From Zygaena filipendulae (taxonomy: Eukaryota > Arthropoda > Insecta > Lepidoptera > Zygaenidae): 64,000 nt of DNA. The DNA lies in assembly GCA_907165275.2 (NCBI GenBank), contig OU015660.1:6574501-6638500 (forward strand), written 5' to 3'. This document shows, piece by piece, positions 14,401 through 27,836 of this stretch; position 1 is the first letter of the stretch; each line of letters opens with the position of its first letter. The notes under the pieces were generated by a model that saw nothing but the letters and a program-made list of their open reading frames with translations, was not told the origin of the DNA and ran no database searches. Both the position numbers and the translations under genes were made by a program.

Positions 14401-17400
14401 GAAAGTTGAGCTAAAACCACCGTGTTCCAAATTTAGATCAACCACGTGTGATTTATTCCAGTTTTGCAATATGAAACTTGACATACGTATATTTAGATCA
14501 ATTTTCAATCGTCTAAATAATCATGACATCATTTTTAATGAATCAGCTAACCATTTACAGGTGATTATTAATAAATATGTAAGTATATATGTAAATTTTA
14601 ACGAGGTCAAGTCCTAAATGGATACCATAAAATTAGAATTTTATAGAGCATCAAAAAAGTGTACATATTATCTATTCGACACTGTAATTTTAGGCCTGTG
14701 TATGTGTGTGTCCACATATTCTTTCACGTTAAAGATGTCGGCATCCAACTATAATTAGGCGTTAACAGCATATCAATGTCATTATCAGACATGAATGAAA
14801 TAGCCGAAATAGGAGACTCCTATCTGGTGAACTTTAAACCCTGAAAACAATACAATACGTTTCAAACCAAAAATGATTTATCTGATACCACTTTTCGAAA
14901 CTTTTTTGTCTAAATTCTTAATTTATTCAATTTGAATAAACATAAGCTCATTTCTGTTCAAAAAAGTAACTTTATATTCATAGGTATTAATAAAATAATT
15001 ATTCGGTTCTTTACACTTCTGTATATCCCAATCTATTAATCAACATCTCTTTCTACAAACATTCAACAGATATCACTAAAACTTATGCATTAGAACTGTA
15101 GTAACTGTCTGTAAGTTGCAGTATGATACATATAAAAATATGTGCGTAATAAGTACCTACCTACATAGGGCAACGTCTATAAATAAATGTGCCTCATTCT
15201 CGTACTAGTGCTCCCGTCTCGTCATACCTTGGCAATACCAGCACTTGGCATTACACTGCCAAAAGAAGTTAATGACATTGGCATGTTGCAATCGTTCCAA
15301 TGAAGAGCGTGACAGTGCCAGGTGCTATGACAAAAATAATAATAGTAAATTTAAGCAAAATATTTGCACATAATATCATATTTTGTGTAATTAAAGTACA
15401 GGTTTGTCGAAAATCAGTAAATGCTTATCAGAATCTTTGCAATTAAATACAAATTACGCGTAACTTCTCGTACATGCAAGGTAACAGAATGTTCATTTAC
15501 AAGGCTTGCTGCTATTTGTCCAAGTACTTATCTTGACTGCTTTACATTTGTTTTTACACTTTTATACTATGATATTTACTTACTTAATTACTTAGCAACA
15601 TTTATTTTAGTGGCTAGCGTAAAATTCTAATGTCAAGGTATACCAGAAAAACAAAAAATAAACCACATTGTGAAACTAATTAAAGTTGTTTTATAGAGAC
15701 TTACATACGACTCTCTGTATTAAAAATACTGAATAAAAGAACGATTGTTAAATAGATCTTCACACCTAGATAACAATATCATCGTGGAATATTCAAGCAC
15801 TTAGCACTACGAATGGTTTGTATCAACATATTGCGCCGGAACCGAATTCTTCGCATTATTTTTAGTAACGAGTAAGTATTACTAGCAACATGCACGTTAA
15901 GTGGTTATAGTTAAAAATACAGCGGCAGGGTGTTATCTATACCTACCACATCACATAACAATCCAAAATTAAAATATATTGTGCTGTAAAAGTTTTGTTT
16001 TCTATGATGACTGTCATATTTTTAAATATCTTTATGTGAATTTATTTCAAAAGTTGATCTCGAATTAATGTTTTGAATTACTTTCACAAGCAAATTATAA
16101 ATAACTGTGTATGAGAATACGATTATCTATATACAAAAAAGTCACAATAACAGTCATGTTATAGTAGGATTTCAGCCAGTTACTAGTATATTGCATAGGT
16201 ACCTAGATTTGAGAAGAGAAACATTATAATGTGTAATTTTAATATTAAGAGAAGTAAAAAAATATTCATTGTTTCTAAATACTCAGTAACGTAACTATTC
16301 GTCATTTGATTGAAACACTTGCAAAACAATAGTTCAACAATAGACGTACCTTCACAAACGCCAATATTGTGAAAGTTATTTAATTGCTTGAAATTTCGTG
16401 TTTGACGAATTGTTTTCGTCAGTTCGATTCAAAGAATTTATTTCTCAAAAAGTTAATTAGATAACTACATGTCCACTTAGAGTATGAGAAACTTTAAAAA
16501 ACATATCTTTCGGAGCATCCTGCCTCTATTTTAGTTACTAATCATTGGTCCATCATATTATCTGATATTTTCAGATTATATTATGTAGGTAATTAAAAAT
16601 ATTTTCCACATCATCAGGCATCCAGTTGTATATTGGTTTGTATATTTGTAAAATTTAAACCTTGTAACGCATTTTATTTTTACCTTCTTGCCTACGTTAT
16701 TTGTATTCTTGTATCAACTGTTAACCTGGGCGAGAAAACATGAGCGTAAATAATTTAACATTCCTGTAAGTATGGTCACATTTCAGAAATTCCAGTGCAG
16801 TGCGATATGCCTATATAAGTCGTGTATTCATAGATATTATTTTGCCAGCGATATTGAAATTAGGAAACGTAGGTAATGTTCACAAAATTGGTTGAATATT
16901 TTCAGAATTAGCTTTCACAGACCGTCATTAAATATTGAGTAAATCTGCAGCAGACGCCGGAGACGACATCAAACGATGCGCCAAGAAATACGGTCAACCA
17001 TAAAATGAACACACAAATCAAAGTAACAAGTAAGAGTAATAAAACTGATAGGTTATTGCCATCCTCGTCTAGGACATCGAGTGCAAAATGTCTAAGTATT
17101 GAACGACTACGCGGTAAAACTGCAAGGAAAAGTTGGCTGAAAGCCAGATGACGCGCCGCGCCGCGCCGTATAGTACCTATGGCTAGCGAATGCGCACTTT
17201 ATTGTTTGCAGAAAGGAAACTCTGATTCCGTATTCATGTTTACCATAGCATACGACGCAGAAAGTGAAATTTGGTCGAAAAACCGGTCTTTTATTAGTAT
17301 ATTCTAAGACGTGAGTGGCGAATGTGATGCCATACATTGTTTGCGGATTAGTGAAAAATAGAAACTTTCCTAAAAGTCAATTCTCAACGTAGGTTCAAGC

Positions 17401-20400
17401 GTCTCATGCAGAGAGAAAAATATTTGCAAAAGTCATGTCGTTTCATTTGGACTTATATTGGAAAAGGAAGGGGAAATTAGTTTTGCTGATACAAGCTCGA
17501 TACTGAGGGTCCTCCATCTTAGGACAGATCCCGAACACTCAGATTAAATAAAGGATTCACTGTAATTTTTTATCTGATTAACTTTCTATAGGATACCAAA
17601 TGTACGGCTGTATGTAACGTACGACTGTTATGGTAAAAACCGTTTTCAAAGTTAAACTAAACAAATAACTAGTGTCAAACAACGTTTTCTAAAAAATCAT
17701 ACCGTATTGTCCTGTCAACAATGTCTTAATGACCTTAATCGCGGTTAGTACCTATATATTACGACCGCTATAGCAACAATAATATTTTGATGGGAAACAT
17801 AGACCTTTAGACCTGCATTCATAAACGCTGCTTTGGAGTTGATACATAATATTTTGTCTCGTTCATCGGGCTATAAAAAGAAGAAGATAAAAACAAGTAG
17901 GTATAAGAGTTTGTGCATGTAGCATTAGACTGACAGGCAAACAGATAGACAGGTTTTTCGAACTTTATCGCAGGAAAAATTTCTACCGCGAGCGAAGTAT
18001 TTCGCTTTCATCAATCTTCACATAGTATTATTATGGGTACAAAGCATATAGTATCCATTGGCGAATACATAAATGTAACATCGAGTTATAATTTAAAAAA
18101 GAATTTGCAGAGTTATTAAAAGATTTATTACACGTTTGGTTTACATTTAACGCGTATACAACGGGGGTTTGCAATTTTACATTGTAAACGTTAAATAAAA
18201 TCCATGGCGACAAGATCGATATTTCGTGAAATTAACCACTACGTTCAAATAACTGTATTTATAAAAAAAAAATATTTATTATATACCTATTTAAAACATT
18301 GAGAAGATAATTTTTCCTTAGATCTAATCCTAACTAAAATGAGGAAGAGAGCTGAGTTCACCCAAATCCTGGTGGTTTTATCACACAAATCCTCATTTCA
18401 TTTTCGATCAACTTTTTTCAGATTAATTATTAGTAGACCGGTATTTTAGTATAAGTAAGTAGGTATTACGAATTACGATATTATATACCCTACCCACACC
18501 CCACTTCCATAAATTTTTCGATAAAAACGTCGTACCTACCTATATGAATGCAGACAGTGGGGTTCCTGCGTCTGGCCACGGCACGCGCCCCTAGCTCGAC
18601 GAACATTCGTGAAAAGTATTGGTGGTACCACAGTCCACACCCTATACAGAGTGCAGACATGCAAGATGAAACCGATCTCGAGGAGTCACGGAAATGTATT
18701 CTATGTATGCTTTTCTTGACAACTGTACTATTCCAGCGTTATTTCTACTTAAAGAAATCCGCCGAACAATATTTAATTTTGTAACCTAGATTCACGAAAC
18801 TAAAATTATTTACTAGCACCCTCTGATCATCATTAACCGCAAAATGTGATGAATCCCTGACCTTATAATGTTGGATTTCTATAATAATTATAAAAGAAAT
18901 TTTTGAGGTACATAATATTATTAAAGTTGATGTAAAAAATGCTCCAAAACAATTAAATTTTCCGCATTAACTTTAGAGAACCACTAATAATAGCAGAAGA
19001 CGGTAGGTACGGATGTTTACATCAAGATATTGAATTTTTTAAGTATAAAAGTATTCAAAATTCAGGGGTCCAGATAAAGTAATGGGAAAAAAATTGTAAC
19101 AGTTGCGTTACTCTAACACATTTTGACAAAGAATTTTTAAAATTCTTGTAAAGCTATATCAGAAAAATGTATTAAGTACCTAACTACATTTGCCGTCTTG
19201 CGGTAAGTGACAGATTGCACACCGCGCTAGGTTAAATGATGTCTATAAGATTTCTATTCTTATTTTATATGTATAGATATCATTTCTTGTGCAACACCCA
19301 CCGATAAACGCACCCTTCTTTGGTAAAATTCTTTCTCCTCATGCCTAGTTACTTGTGCCAAAAATTTTGTATGTTCACCAACATTGACTCTGCAATTTAT
19401 CTCGGTCAAACGCCGCAGTTTGGGTCAAAAGTTGATCCGTTAAGCACAGTAAGTGTTTGCCTGCTTTGACCGCAATGGAGCTTTTAGCGAGGTGAAGAGT
19501 CATATGAATAAACAGTACTTTTTCTTGTCGACACAAACAAACCAATTCATTTAAAAAATGGCACCTTTAATCTAATGTAAAAAATACATACCTATATGCT
19601 TGCGAAATATTATGTGCAAAGCATCGTATCTAACTGATCAATGCTAAATTATGAGTCTACACTACAGAAGTAGCATCACTAAAACCACTTTATGTATACC
19701 TAGTGGTTGGACTGTCATGAAATTTTTACACCACTACTACCTGCTATTTATAAATCTATATTAATAAAATATTAATTAATAGCAGAATATAATAAAACTT
19801 CGAATAACTTTTTCCCGACGTAATTAGGCCAGCACTCAGCTGGAGTGGGAGGATTTAGATTAGATTCTCATGTATTAGGCTTCAGAAATACGTACTTAAG
19901 TCAATAAAAAATCGTATCTGATTGCCTTGAACCGAAATTTCGGAGGGTGTAACGTATTTATTAAGAATATTATACCGTAAGGGATGTAGCCCCCAAACCC
20001 GGCCTGCACGGGGCGATCTCGCCAACGCCTTAACGAGTTTTTCCGGGATATCACGCACCGGGTGAGTCATTGCAGATAGCAATTTGGCACAGGGAAAAAG
20101 AAGCGTGTTGTAATCGTGTTGTAAACGAATTACACGAACGACTTTTTCAACCTCTAAAATGGAGTTCAGACTTAGGTATTATTTACCTCACAATAAGCAC
20201 ACTACTGGCTGACATCTCATAACTACTCGTATATGTGCATTTTTTCTCTTTGTGATATTTTTTTTAAGTAATGGGTCAGAGTTCATTCTGTGGCACAATT
20301 CGTAATACTTTTGATCAAGTCTTTAGTAACTAATGCATTTTAATTCTGTCACAATCCAGTATGTAGCTATAGCTACGTACATTAATAGAAAATTAACACT

Positions 20401-20720
20401 TTCTTGAAAATCTACGATTACGTATTTGGCTTTGTGGTGTCCAAATGTTGAATAACATTATTTACGTAACGCCCAACTTTCAAGGGACAAAGTTATTGAG
20501 CAACAAAAGACGAGCCTCTGATAAACAAAAAACCTTTCTTGCGACAACTTACCACTCGTAATAGTGAACGCTCAAATTTGACACACAAATGTGTAAAGAA
20601 AAGATAAAACCTGCCGAAGAGGTGTTGAAAATGTCGAGAGCTCTCACTTATAGTCAGAGAGCGTTGCGATGGGGAAAATGAATGCATGATTTAAGTAGGT
20701 ACTGCTAGTTAGAACTATGA
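8431..20720. other. Gene-free AT-rich stretch
   Basis: It holds one Helitron-like copy (11671) and many short open frames with no domain. A GCGCCGCGCCGCGCCG patch sits at 17153-17168. A GC-richer block at 19810-20080 is of unknown nature. No gene supported. Confidence 0.5.
11671..11869 (+). mobile_element. Helitron-like copy with intact 5' end
   Basis: Begins TCTATACTAATATTATAAAG and ends CCGCGGGGGACAGCGGGT. The CTAG terminus is mutated. The 5' end matches the copy at 51995. Confidence 0.75.
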
Positions 20721-20966
20721 CTAACAGCCGCAGTCAGAGTCGACTTTAATGATTACTTAGTTAAGTAAAGATTTTTAAAACCATACTGCCGCAATCAGGC
20801 AAGTTTAATAAATTAATGTTAATTGGCATTTAACTAATTAAGTGACATCTCATTAAATGCCATTTAACATTAATTTATTGAACGTCTCTGATTGCGGCAG
20901 TTTTGTTTTAAAAATATATACTTAACTAAGTAATCATTAAAGTCGACTTTGAGTGCGGCGGTAAGA
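20721..20966. mobile_element. Long near-perfect foldback element (arms about 105 bp)
   Basis: The left arm (about 20721-20830) and right arm (about 20858-20966) are reverse complements apart from scattered changes. They share CGACTTTAATGATTACTTAG, CTGCCGCAATCAG and AATAAATTAATGTTAA. Only about 25 bases separate the arms. There is no coding capacity. It is a MITE-like foldback or a source of hairpin RNA. Confidence 0.8.
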
Positions 20967-21491
20967 TCTAAAGATTAACAATTCATTCATTTCCATTCAT
21001 TAGTACTTTAGTTAGCATACTCGTATAGAAACGTCGTAAGGCGTCAGCGTCTATACCTACTGCAGACTTTAAAGAGTGTTATTTGTATGTCTTTTGTGAA
21101 TAAGTGTACTTAGCGCCTATTAAGAATATGTCAATAGGTGACTAACAATAACGTCTGTGAAACGCGTTAAGTTCACATGCGTTGTCGGGTACCTATAGGA
21201 ACGTATTTTAAGCACGCTTAGCATTAATGTTAGCTAAACGCTTAGTCACTGCTATTGATAATATCCTGTTTGTTTAATCGCATTCTATATCCGAGTTTCA
21301 CGGCCTGGGTGTATCATAATAGAATCATATTGTATATATTATAATTACGTTGTATTTATATCACAGCTTTCGTCATCTATGTACTTATTGATACACAATA
21401 TTTAAAATCGAGATTTTATTGGATTGTTGTAAATTCGTCACAAAGCAAATTGATCACGAGAAAAAGTATGTAAAAATTCGTCACAGTTCTA

Positions 21492-21506
21492 TTTTTTTTT
21501 TTTTTT
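21492..21506 (+). repeat. T15 run
   Basis: A homopolymer between two AATTCGTCACA strings (about 21430 and 21537), in AT-rich intergenic DNA. Confidence 0.6.
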
Positions 21507-21658
21507 CAAATATATTAATTTTTATTAATTATATTAATTCGTCACATTGTTTTTCTCCGTACGGATAACAGAAAAATTAAACAATTACAATATAGGTTGT
21601 TATACAATATATATTTTATATTAGGTCAAGTAAATATGTAAGAAGCTTATATTATGTA

Positions 21659-22213
21659 CTAGCTATGCCCCGCGGTTTCACCCGCATGAAACGTTTTTGT
21701 ATGAAAACTTTTTTCCCAACATCAGATTTAGAAGAAACAAAGCCCAGGTATATGTAGCTCCAGGTTAAGCTTAATCTACCTGTGAAAACCGCATAAATTC
21801 CGTTCAGTAGGTTCGGAGATTATCGCGAACAGACAGACAGATATCTAGACAGAAAAGAATTTTTGTGTTTGGTTACTTTTCTTTTATCACTCCCTGTCAA
21901 AATTTGTCAAAAATATTCAATGTACAGAATCGCGGATGCTACTCTTTCATTAGAGTACTACTCGTAGCTGTGCCCCGCGATTTCGGAGCGCCTATATGTA
22001 GCTCCAGGCTAAGCTTAATCTACCTGTGAAAACCACATGACAATCCGTTTAGTATAGATTCAGAGATTATCGCGAACAGACAGACTGACCGACAGATAGA
22101 AAAGATTTTAAGAAACCCTTTTTTTGTGGTTGGTTACTCTTCGTTTATCGTCCCCTGTAAATTTTCGTTAAAAATATTCAATATACAGAATCGCGGATTC
22201 TACTCTTTTAGAG
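21659..22213 (-). mobile_element. Two tandem Helitron-variant units
   Basis: Two related units (21659-21961 and 21967-22213) each begin AGCTRTGCCCCGCG and share TAGCTCCAGG, TAAGCTTAATCTACCTGTGA and ATTATCGCGAACAGACAG. Each ends in an ATCGCGGAT block followed by CTACTCTTT. They lie head-to-tail with a 5-base spacer. Confidence 0.65.
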
Positions 22214-25200
22214 AAGATAGATAGGAAGGAACTAAGGAACTTTAAAAATACAATTTAGGCCGGTCTGCTATCTAGGCAGGCTACATATCTCTTTTAGTAA
22301 AAAAATTAAATATGTATGGATCTTTGAACAAATCTAGCGGAGCGATCTATTTATGAAAATTGTAAATCTAAATCAAAACGTACGTAGGTACAATAAATAA
22401 TTAAAACAATATTTTTTGTTTATTTTACGCAATACTAATGAATTTTTTATCGGTTCTCTTAGTTTCATATTAAATCTTGAACATGGGTTGCAACTTTGAG
22501 AAGGTAGGTACCTACATTATGAATTTAAAAAAGAGAAGAAAAAAAAAATTACTTTACGATAAAATTAGGAAATATATTGCTAAGAAAATTTCTGAAAGTC
22601 CGCAGAAGTCTGAAGCGTTCTATGAAGAAGATAAATACGCGACAAGAAAAACTTTCACAATTTCATAAAATAAATAATGTAATGATAATAACAAATGTCA
22701 CAGAGAAGAAATTAAAAATACCTAACCAACGTCTACAATAAAATCTGTTAAACCTATTATATTACTTAATTAAAATAGCAAAGCGAACAGCAAAATGTAA
22801 GTACCTACTGGGGAATTTTGAATGAATATTTATCTTTTATTCTTAAAAGTGGTGTTCTTTTTGCTTCAGACTACTATTTAATAGTAGTAGTAGACTACTA
22901 TTTATACTTTCGAGGGTGCTGTGAACTTGAGTCAATATTTACGTAGTCGCGCAACATAAGACGAGGGAGGAATCGATCGCCTGAGGAACCCTCCCTTAGT
23001 CGCCACGATACACTCAAACTCAATCTAGGGAACGCAGGTAGAAAATAAACAATAAGTATATCTATACATATTATATCAGAACTGAAGACTTACGAGTTTC
23101 TGTACATATGAAATACAAAAAAGCAGATATGTCAAAGGATATCCATATCGATATTTTTGAAAGAGTCTTATCTGTTTCAATTGAATTTCGGGATCCCTTT
23201 CAACTATTTACTGAGATAAAAAGTATCTAAGAGCATTTCTCGGCTCTCCATTTGTCGCTCAAATAATCACATTGATCCGAAAAAACTCAAACAAACTCAC
23301 TTTCGTTTTCATAATATTATGATATTCATACATCTTTCTGTCGCACTGTTTACGTATATGTTTTAATATACTTAATAATATATTATAATAAGTATGTTAA
23401 ATTTAATAAATATAACACAAAAAGTTATAACTCTTTCTTAAAGTGACGCGTAACCTATATTTTTAAAGCTTCTACCATTTTTTTCAAGCAGCTAGGAATG
23501 TCTTTCTATATTGTGCCGTGACCGGTAAAACGCTTATCATAATTATTATACCTACACAGGTTTTTTAACATAATTTCATTTCCTCGTGAATAAGTTTTCA
23601 CTCATAGATCCCAGCTACTATTTACGTATATGTCCCAGTGTCTCGTTAATCTAGATTTTTTAATCTGACATTTCATAATGAATCTAATCTCGCCTACAAA
23701 TCATCATAACATAATATGGGTGAAAACTAGCAAGTTATCCCCTTGCAAGTCTCCTAAAATCTTGTTTAGGTCTATAGACCGAACAGCCTGAAACAAATAC
23801 ACAAGCAGAGCAACAAATCGAATCCACGACCTCTGCTACCAAGGCAACCGACTGCAGTCAAATTTTATTGATGCGGCACTTGCAAATGTGCTGATGTTTG
23901 GGCGCACAGCCAGAGAATGTCAAAAATTATTTATTTTCATTGACATTCAAATAAAGGAAAAGGTCCGCAATGCAACTTTGAGGTTTGAAAAAGAACAGTT
24001 TTTAAGTAGACACTTATTTGTTGGCGTGTCGTATGGGTCTAGACCCTGATTCACTATATGAATGTACCAAACATGCACGCCACGTTACCTCAATGCGTCA
24101 AGAAAATTATGTTCCTCCATGCTCTAAGAAGTTTCACTTCCAAAAAATACAAACACAACGTGTCTTTAGACAACAGATGCAATACAGAATAGTAATTGTG
24201 TTTTGTTTTGCATTGGGTATGGTTTTATGTGATTTTATGGCACCCGCGTGATAGGCGAAGAAATTAAGTGAATAAATAGTACACATCCGGGACACTCGAT
24301 ATCAAAATTTTAGATAGTTAATTTTTCGATTACAGATTTTTCCTTTTTCTTATTGTTTATAATTGCTATGCTTACAGGATCCTTGTCAAAGTACCATAGT
24401 CACCCGATATAAAAATAAATTAAAATATTTCGTGTGAAAGAATCGATAATTGTAGAATTCTAAGTTGAATTGTAGAATTTTTAAAATTTTACATAGGGTA
24501 AAACCCGGATAGTTGCCACACTTTTCGAAATCATTTTATATCTCCCAGTACATAAATCAAAATATTTTATTTTTTAAACTGGCAAACTTACTTTGGTTCT
24601 TTATCTACAAATTTATTAAATGTAAAAGACATTATCTTTGAAATTTCCAGAGTATTAGCGATTTCTACGTAAAGCGTCACAATTTCAATAAGAACCGAGG
24701 TTTTTTTGGATCATTTACGTAACTACTATTGATAAGTTTTGTTGTTAAAAACTAAACCTTAAAAATACTATTAAAATGGTTTTAACTCGCCTATTCTAAT
24801 CTTAACTTCTAAGTGTCTATTTCCTTAATAAACCGCGAGCACCGACCACACTGCACACTTACTTGCACTTACGCAATTACATCCGACAATCTTTGTTTCA
24901 GTTATCTAACTTCATACACTATGCATCGGATGTGGGTGATTTGACGATTGAATTTGTAGTCTGAATTACTACTTCATACCTACATACATTACACACTTGA
25001 GCTATTTCACTTATCTCTGGAGGACGGCGGAAATGTTTAAAAAAAGGTTATCTTAAATAATCTATATATTCATAGTTTAAAATGTATCAGTTATCACATT
25101 CAGAACTGCGAACGTCTAGTCGGTGGTAATGACCTATCTGTTAAGAGTTAGTACGACAATAGGAGGCCCCGCGACTGCCGCCTGTGCTGACAATTGTGTC

Positions 25201-26079
25201 AGTTGAATAAACAGCCAGACTTCGTTATAACAACTGTCAGCTCTAGAGACACTTCCGATATGGTCCTTTGTTGGCATACATCTTGGCAGTTGGCAGCAAA
25301 TAACAGGCATAGAGTTTATGCCAACGAGCTAGCGCAGCTGATTACTCCTTTATAAGATTTTTACTTAATTAATAATAATTTATTACAAAATTCATGTAAA
25401 ATTTTACAGTAACAAATATCAAGGTTTTCAAAACTACTGGTTTTGAGACTGCTCTAAAAACCATACATAATATATAATATGTGTAATTGTGTACTCATGC
25501 AAGAACACAAAAACGCATCGTTCTTGCATTTAAAAGGGGCTCCTCTCATACTTCCCCGTAGTGACGCCTGATCGGCTTTATGCGAGTATGCTAGTATGAT
25601 ATATGTGGGAAGAGCCTTATGGAGGTGTGAGTGGCGGTTTTCTATTTTTCAAGAGCAGAATTGGCTGTCTGCCCTACCAAACAAACTTATTGTAAAGCTT
25701 ACAATGAATTTTCGTAAGTTGGAATCTCGACTTTAAGTGTAATAACTATATAAGATGGAAATTTTAACGGGCGAAATTTCATTTTAAGGCTGGTGGCACA
25801 GAAATGGTGGTAGACTGGACAGAATTGGTTCTAATGTATCAAGCTTTGCATCCACGAACCGCCGCGCAGACAGATAGAAGGACATTGCCTTTTGTAACAT
25901 GTTTGGATGACCAATTTTGTTAGTAAATCTTCCAACTTAGGAACCACACAGACTATTATATATAGTTATTGTTTGTATCTAGAATTTTCCGATGTAACGA
26001 TAGTTAGGTACCTACCTACATATGGATTTGATGGATATAATGGATTTTTTAAGTAATAATAATAAAATCTATCCATAGG

Positions 26080-26305
26080 TATTAATATAAATGCGAAAGT
26101 GACTCTATGTGCCAGCCTGCTACATACCTTTTCACTCCTAAACTACTCAACAGGTCATCGTGGAATTTTGCATTACATTAAAAAAATATACCGCGAACGC
26201 GAGACATTCTGCATGCATGTTCAACAGCAGATATTGGGTACTTTTATTCAGAAATTTTCGCAGGAGCTCCGAAATTAACGCGGGAGAAATCGCAGGGAAT
26301 AGCTT
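26080..26305 (+). mobile_element. Helitron-like copy
   Basis: Runs from ATTAATATAAATGCGAAAGT to GAAATCGCAGGGAATAGCTT. It is followed 20 bases later by another copy in the same direction. Confidence 0.65.
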
Positions 26306-26324
26306 TTGAATATTAATATAATCT

Positions 26325-26694
26325 ATCTATACTTTATAATATTATAAATTATAAAATAAATAAAGAGCAAAAGTTTGTGAGATTGTGAATTGTGAGTTCG
26401 TGTGGTTGTGAGACTGTAGGGGGTGATCTCTGGATCTACTAAACCGATTTTATTTCACTAATAGGAAGCTACAGTGATCCTGAGTGACTTAAGGTACTCT
26501 TTATCCCATAATTCCCGCGGGAACTCCGGAGTTTTGAGGTTGTAGTCTATGGATCTACTGAACCGATTATGAAAATTCTTTCACTTATAGATAGGAAGCT
26601 AAAGTGTTCCTGAGTGACATATGGTACTTATTATCCCAGAAATCCCGCGGGAACTCCTAAATTACCGCGGGTGAAACCGTGGGGGTCAGCTGGT
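26325..26694 (+). mobile_element. Helitron-like copy with internal duplication
   Basis: It contains the block GATCTACT..ACCGATT, the phrase TAGGAAGCTA and CCCGCGGGAACTCC twice (26400-26535 and 26536-26694). It is therefore a dimer that shares one 5' end and one CTGGT 3' end. Confidence 0.7.
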
Positions 26695-27348
26695 ATTATA
26701 TAAACCTCAACAGACCACGGGCGTACATGACATAACTTGAATTATGAGGATGAACTGATGGAAGGAAGGAAATGTTCATAGGACCGTGAAATTTGAAAGT
26801 TTATAACTAATCCTTGCCAGTTCTTTTTGGGGATTGGGCTTGAGTTTGTATGATATCAAACAGTACTTACGTAATCTCGAATATAAAATAGCCAGGAGCA
26901 CCGAGCATGACACTAATTTTATATAGGTTTACATTGCCTAAGTACTTAACAAGTTACTCTGTCTATATCGAGTATCAACTAGCAAAAAGTCTAGAAGGAC
27001 TCAACAACGTATTTGGTTGCGAATTGCGATCTACATAATATACGTAATCAATAATGATCTATTTCAGGAATAAACATCGTTGGTATAAAACAATGTAGCT
27101 AGGTAACTATAACCAAATTGCTGTTCCAAATAAAGTAATATTGCTTCTCCTATTCAGCTTGAAGTGTACCTAAATATTTAAATTCCTATAGTTTTCAAAG
27201 AAAACAACGATTGAGAACTGTAGTCGCCTGTTGTTTTTATGATATTGTGATTAAATATTAACTAATGTTAATAATTAATAATTCTAAATCTCTTCTAAAG
27301 TAGATCTCAGTGAAGTACGTACACTAACTAGGTACATATGTATTATCC

Positions 27349-27836
27349 TGTTCATCGCGGTTTCACCACCGTTAATTTTGGAGTTCTCGCACGAATTTCT
27401 GAATAAAAAGTACTTGAAATCCTTGAAACCCGTTACAACGTGTATGCAAAATTGGCTACTTGACTAATTTTTTGCGTCTTGTAGATTATTAAAAAATATT
27501 AGACACGTATTTTCTCTTTTTTTACGTCATCAAAAAATAACGGCGATAGATCGGGTTGAAATTCCGCGTGACGTCACAACCCGGTGCAGTTTGTACGGCT
27601 TATACCGAAAAATGACGTCACGACCCTAAACTTTAATGCGCTTTATCTATGTTTATTTTCATTAATTTGAAAAAGCAAAAAATACGTGTTTGTAATTTTT
27701 TATTTTCTAACTGACGGACTAATTTGAATTTTGATTTTCATACCTTGGAAAACACCTAATTTCATAATGATCGGTTGAGTAGTTAAGGCGTGAAAATGTA
27801 ACAAACAAATTAACATTCGCGTTTATATTATAATAT
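27349..27836 (-). mobile_element. Helitron-like copy interrupted by a MITE
   Basis: The element breaks at GTATGCAAAATT (27453) and resumes at ATTTCATAATGATCGGTTGA (27758). It ends with the usual AACAAACAAATT and TATTATAATATT. The nested insertion dates the Helitron copy as older than the MITE. Confidence 0.7.
27453..27758. mobile_element. MITE family A, full copy inside a Helitron-like element
   Basis: Inverted ends contain AAAAATATTAGACACGTATT and AAACACGTATTTTTTGC (plus-strand complement at the right). The flanks are AATT on both sides. The copy carries two perfect TGACGTCA palindromes at 27569-27576 and 27613-27620. It aligns along its full length with 59404-59715. Confidence 0.75.

Larger units (their letters stand above)
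20967..26079. other. Gene-free AT-rich stretch
   Basis: Contains the tandem Helitron variants (21659-22213). The phrase AAGAAGTTTCACTTCCAA at about 24127 recurs at about 9145, which suggests a low-copy repeat. No gene supported. Confidence 0.5.

Noticed and set aside
14339..14617. 92-codon plus-strand ORF
   Set aside because: Odd residue mix, no homology recognised and no acceptable donor or poly(A) context.
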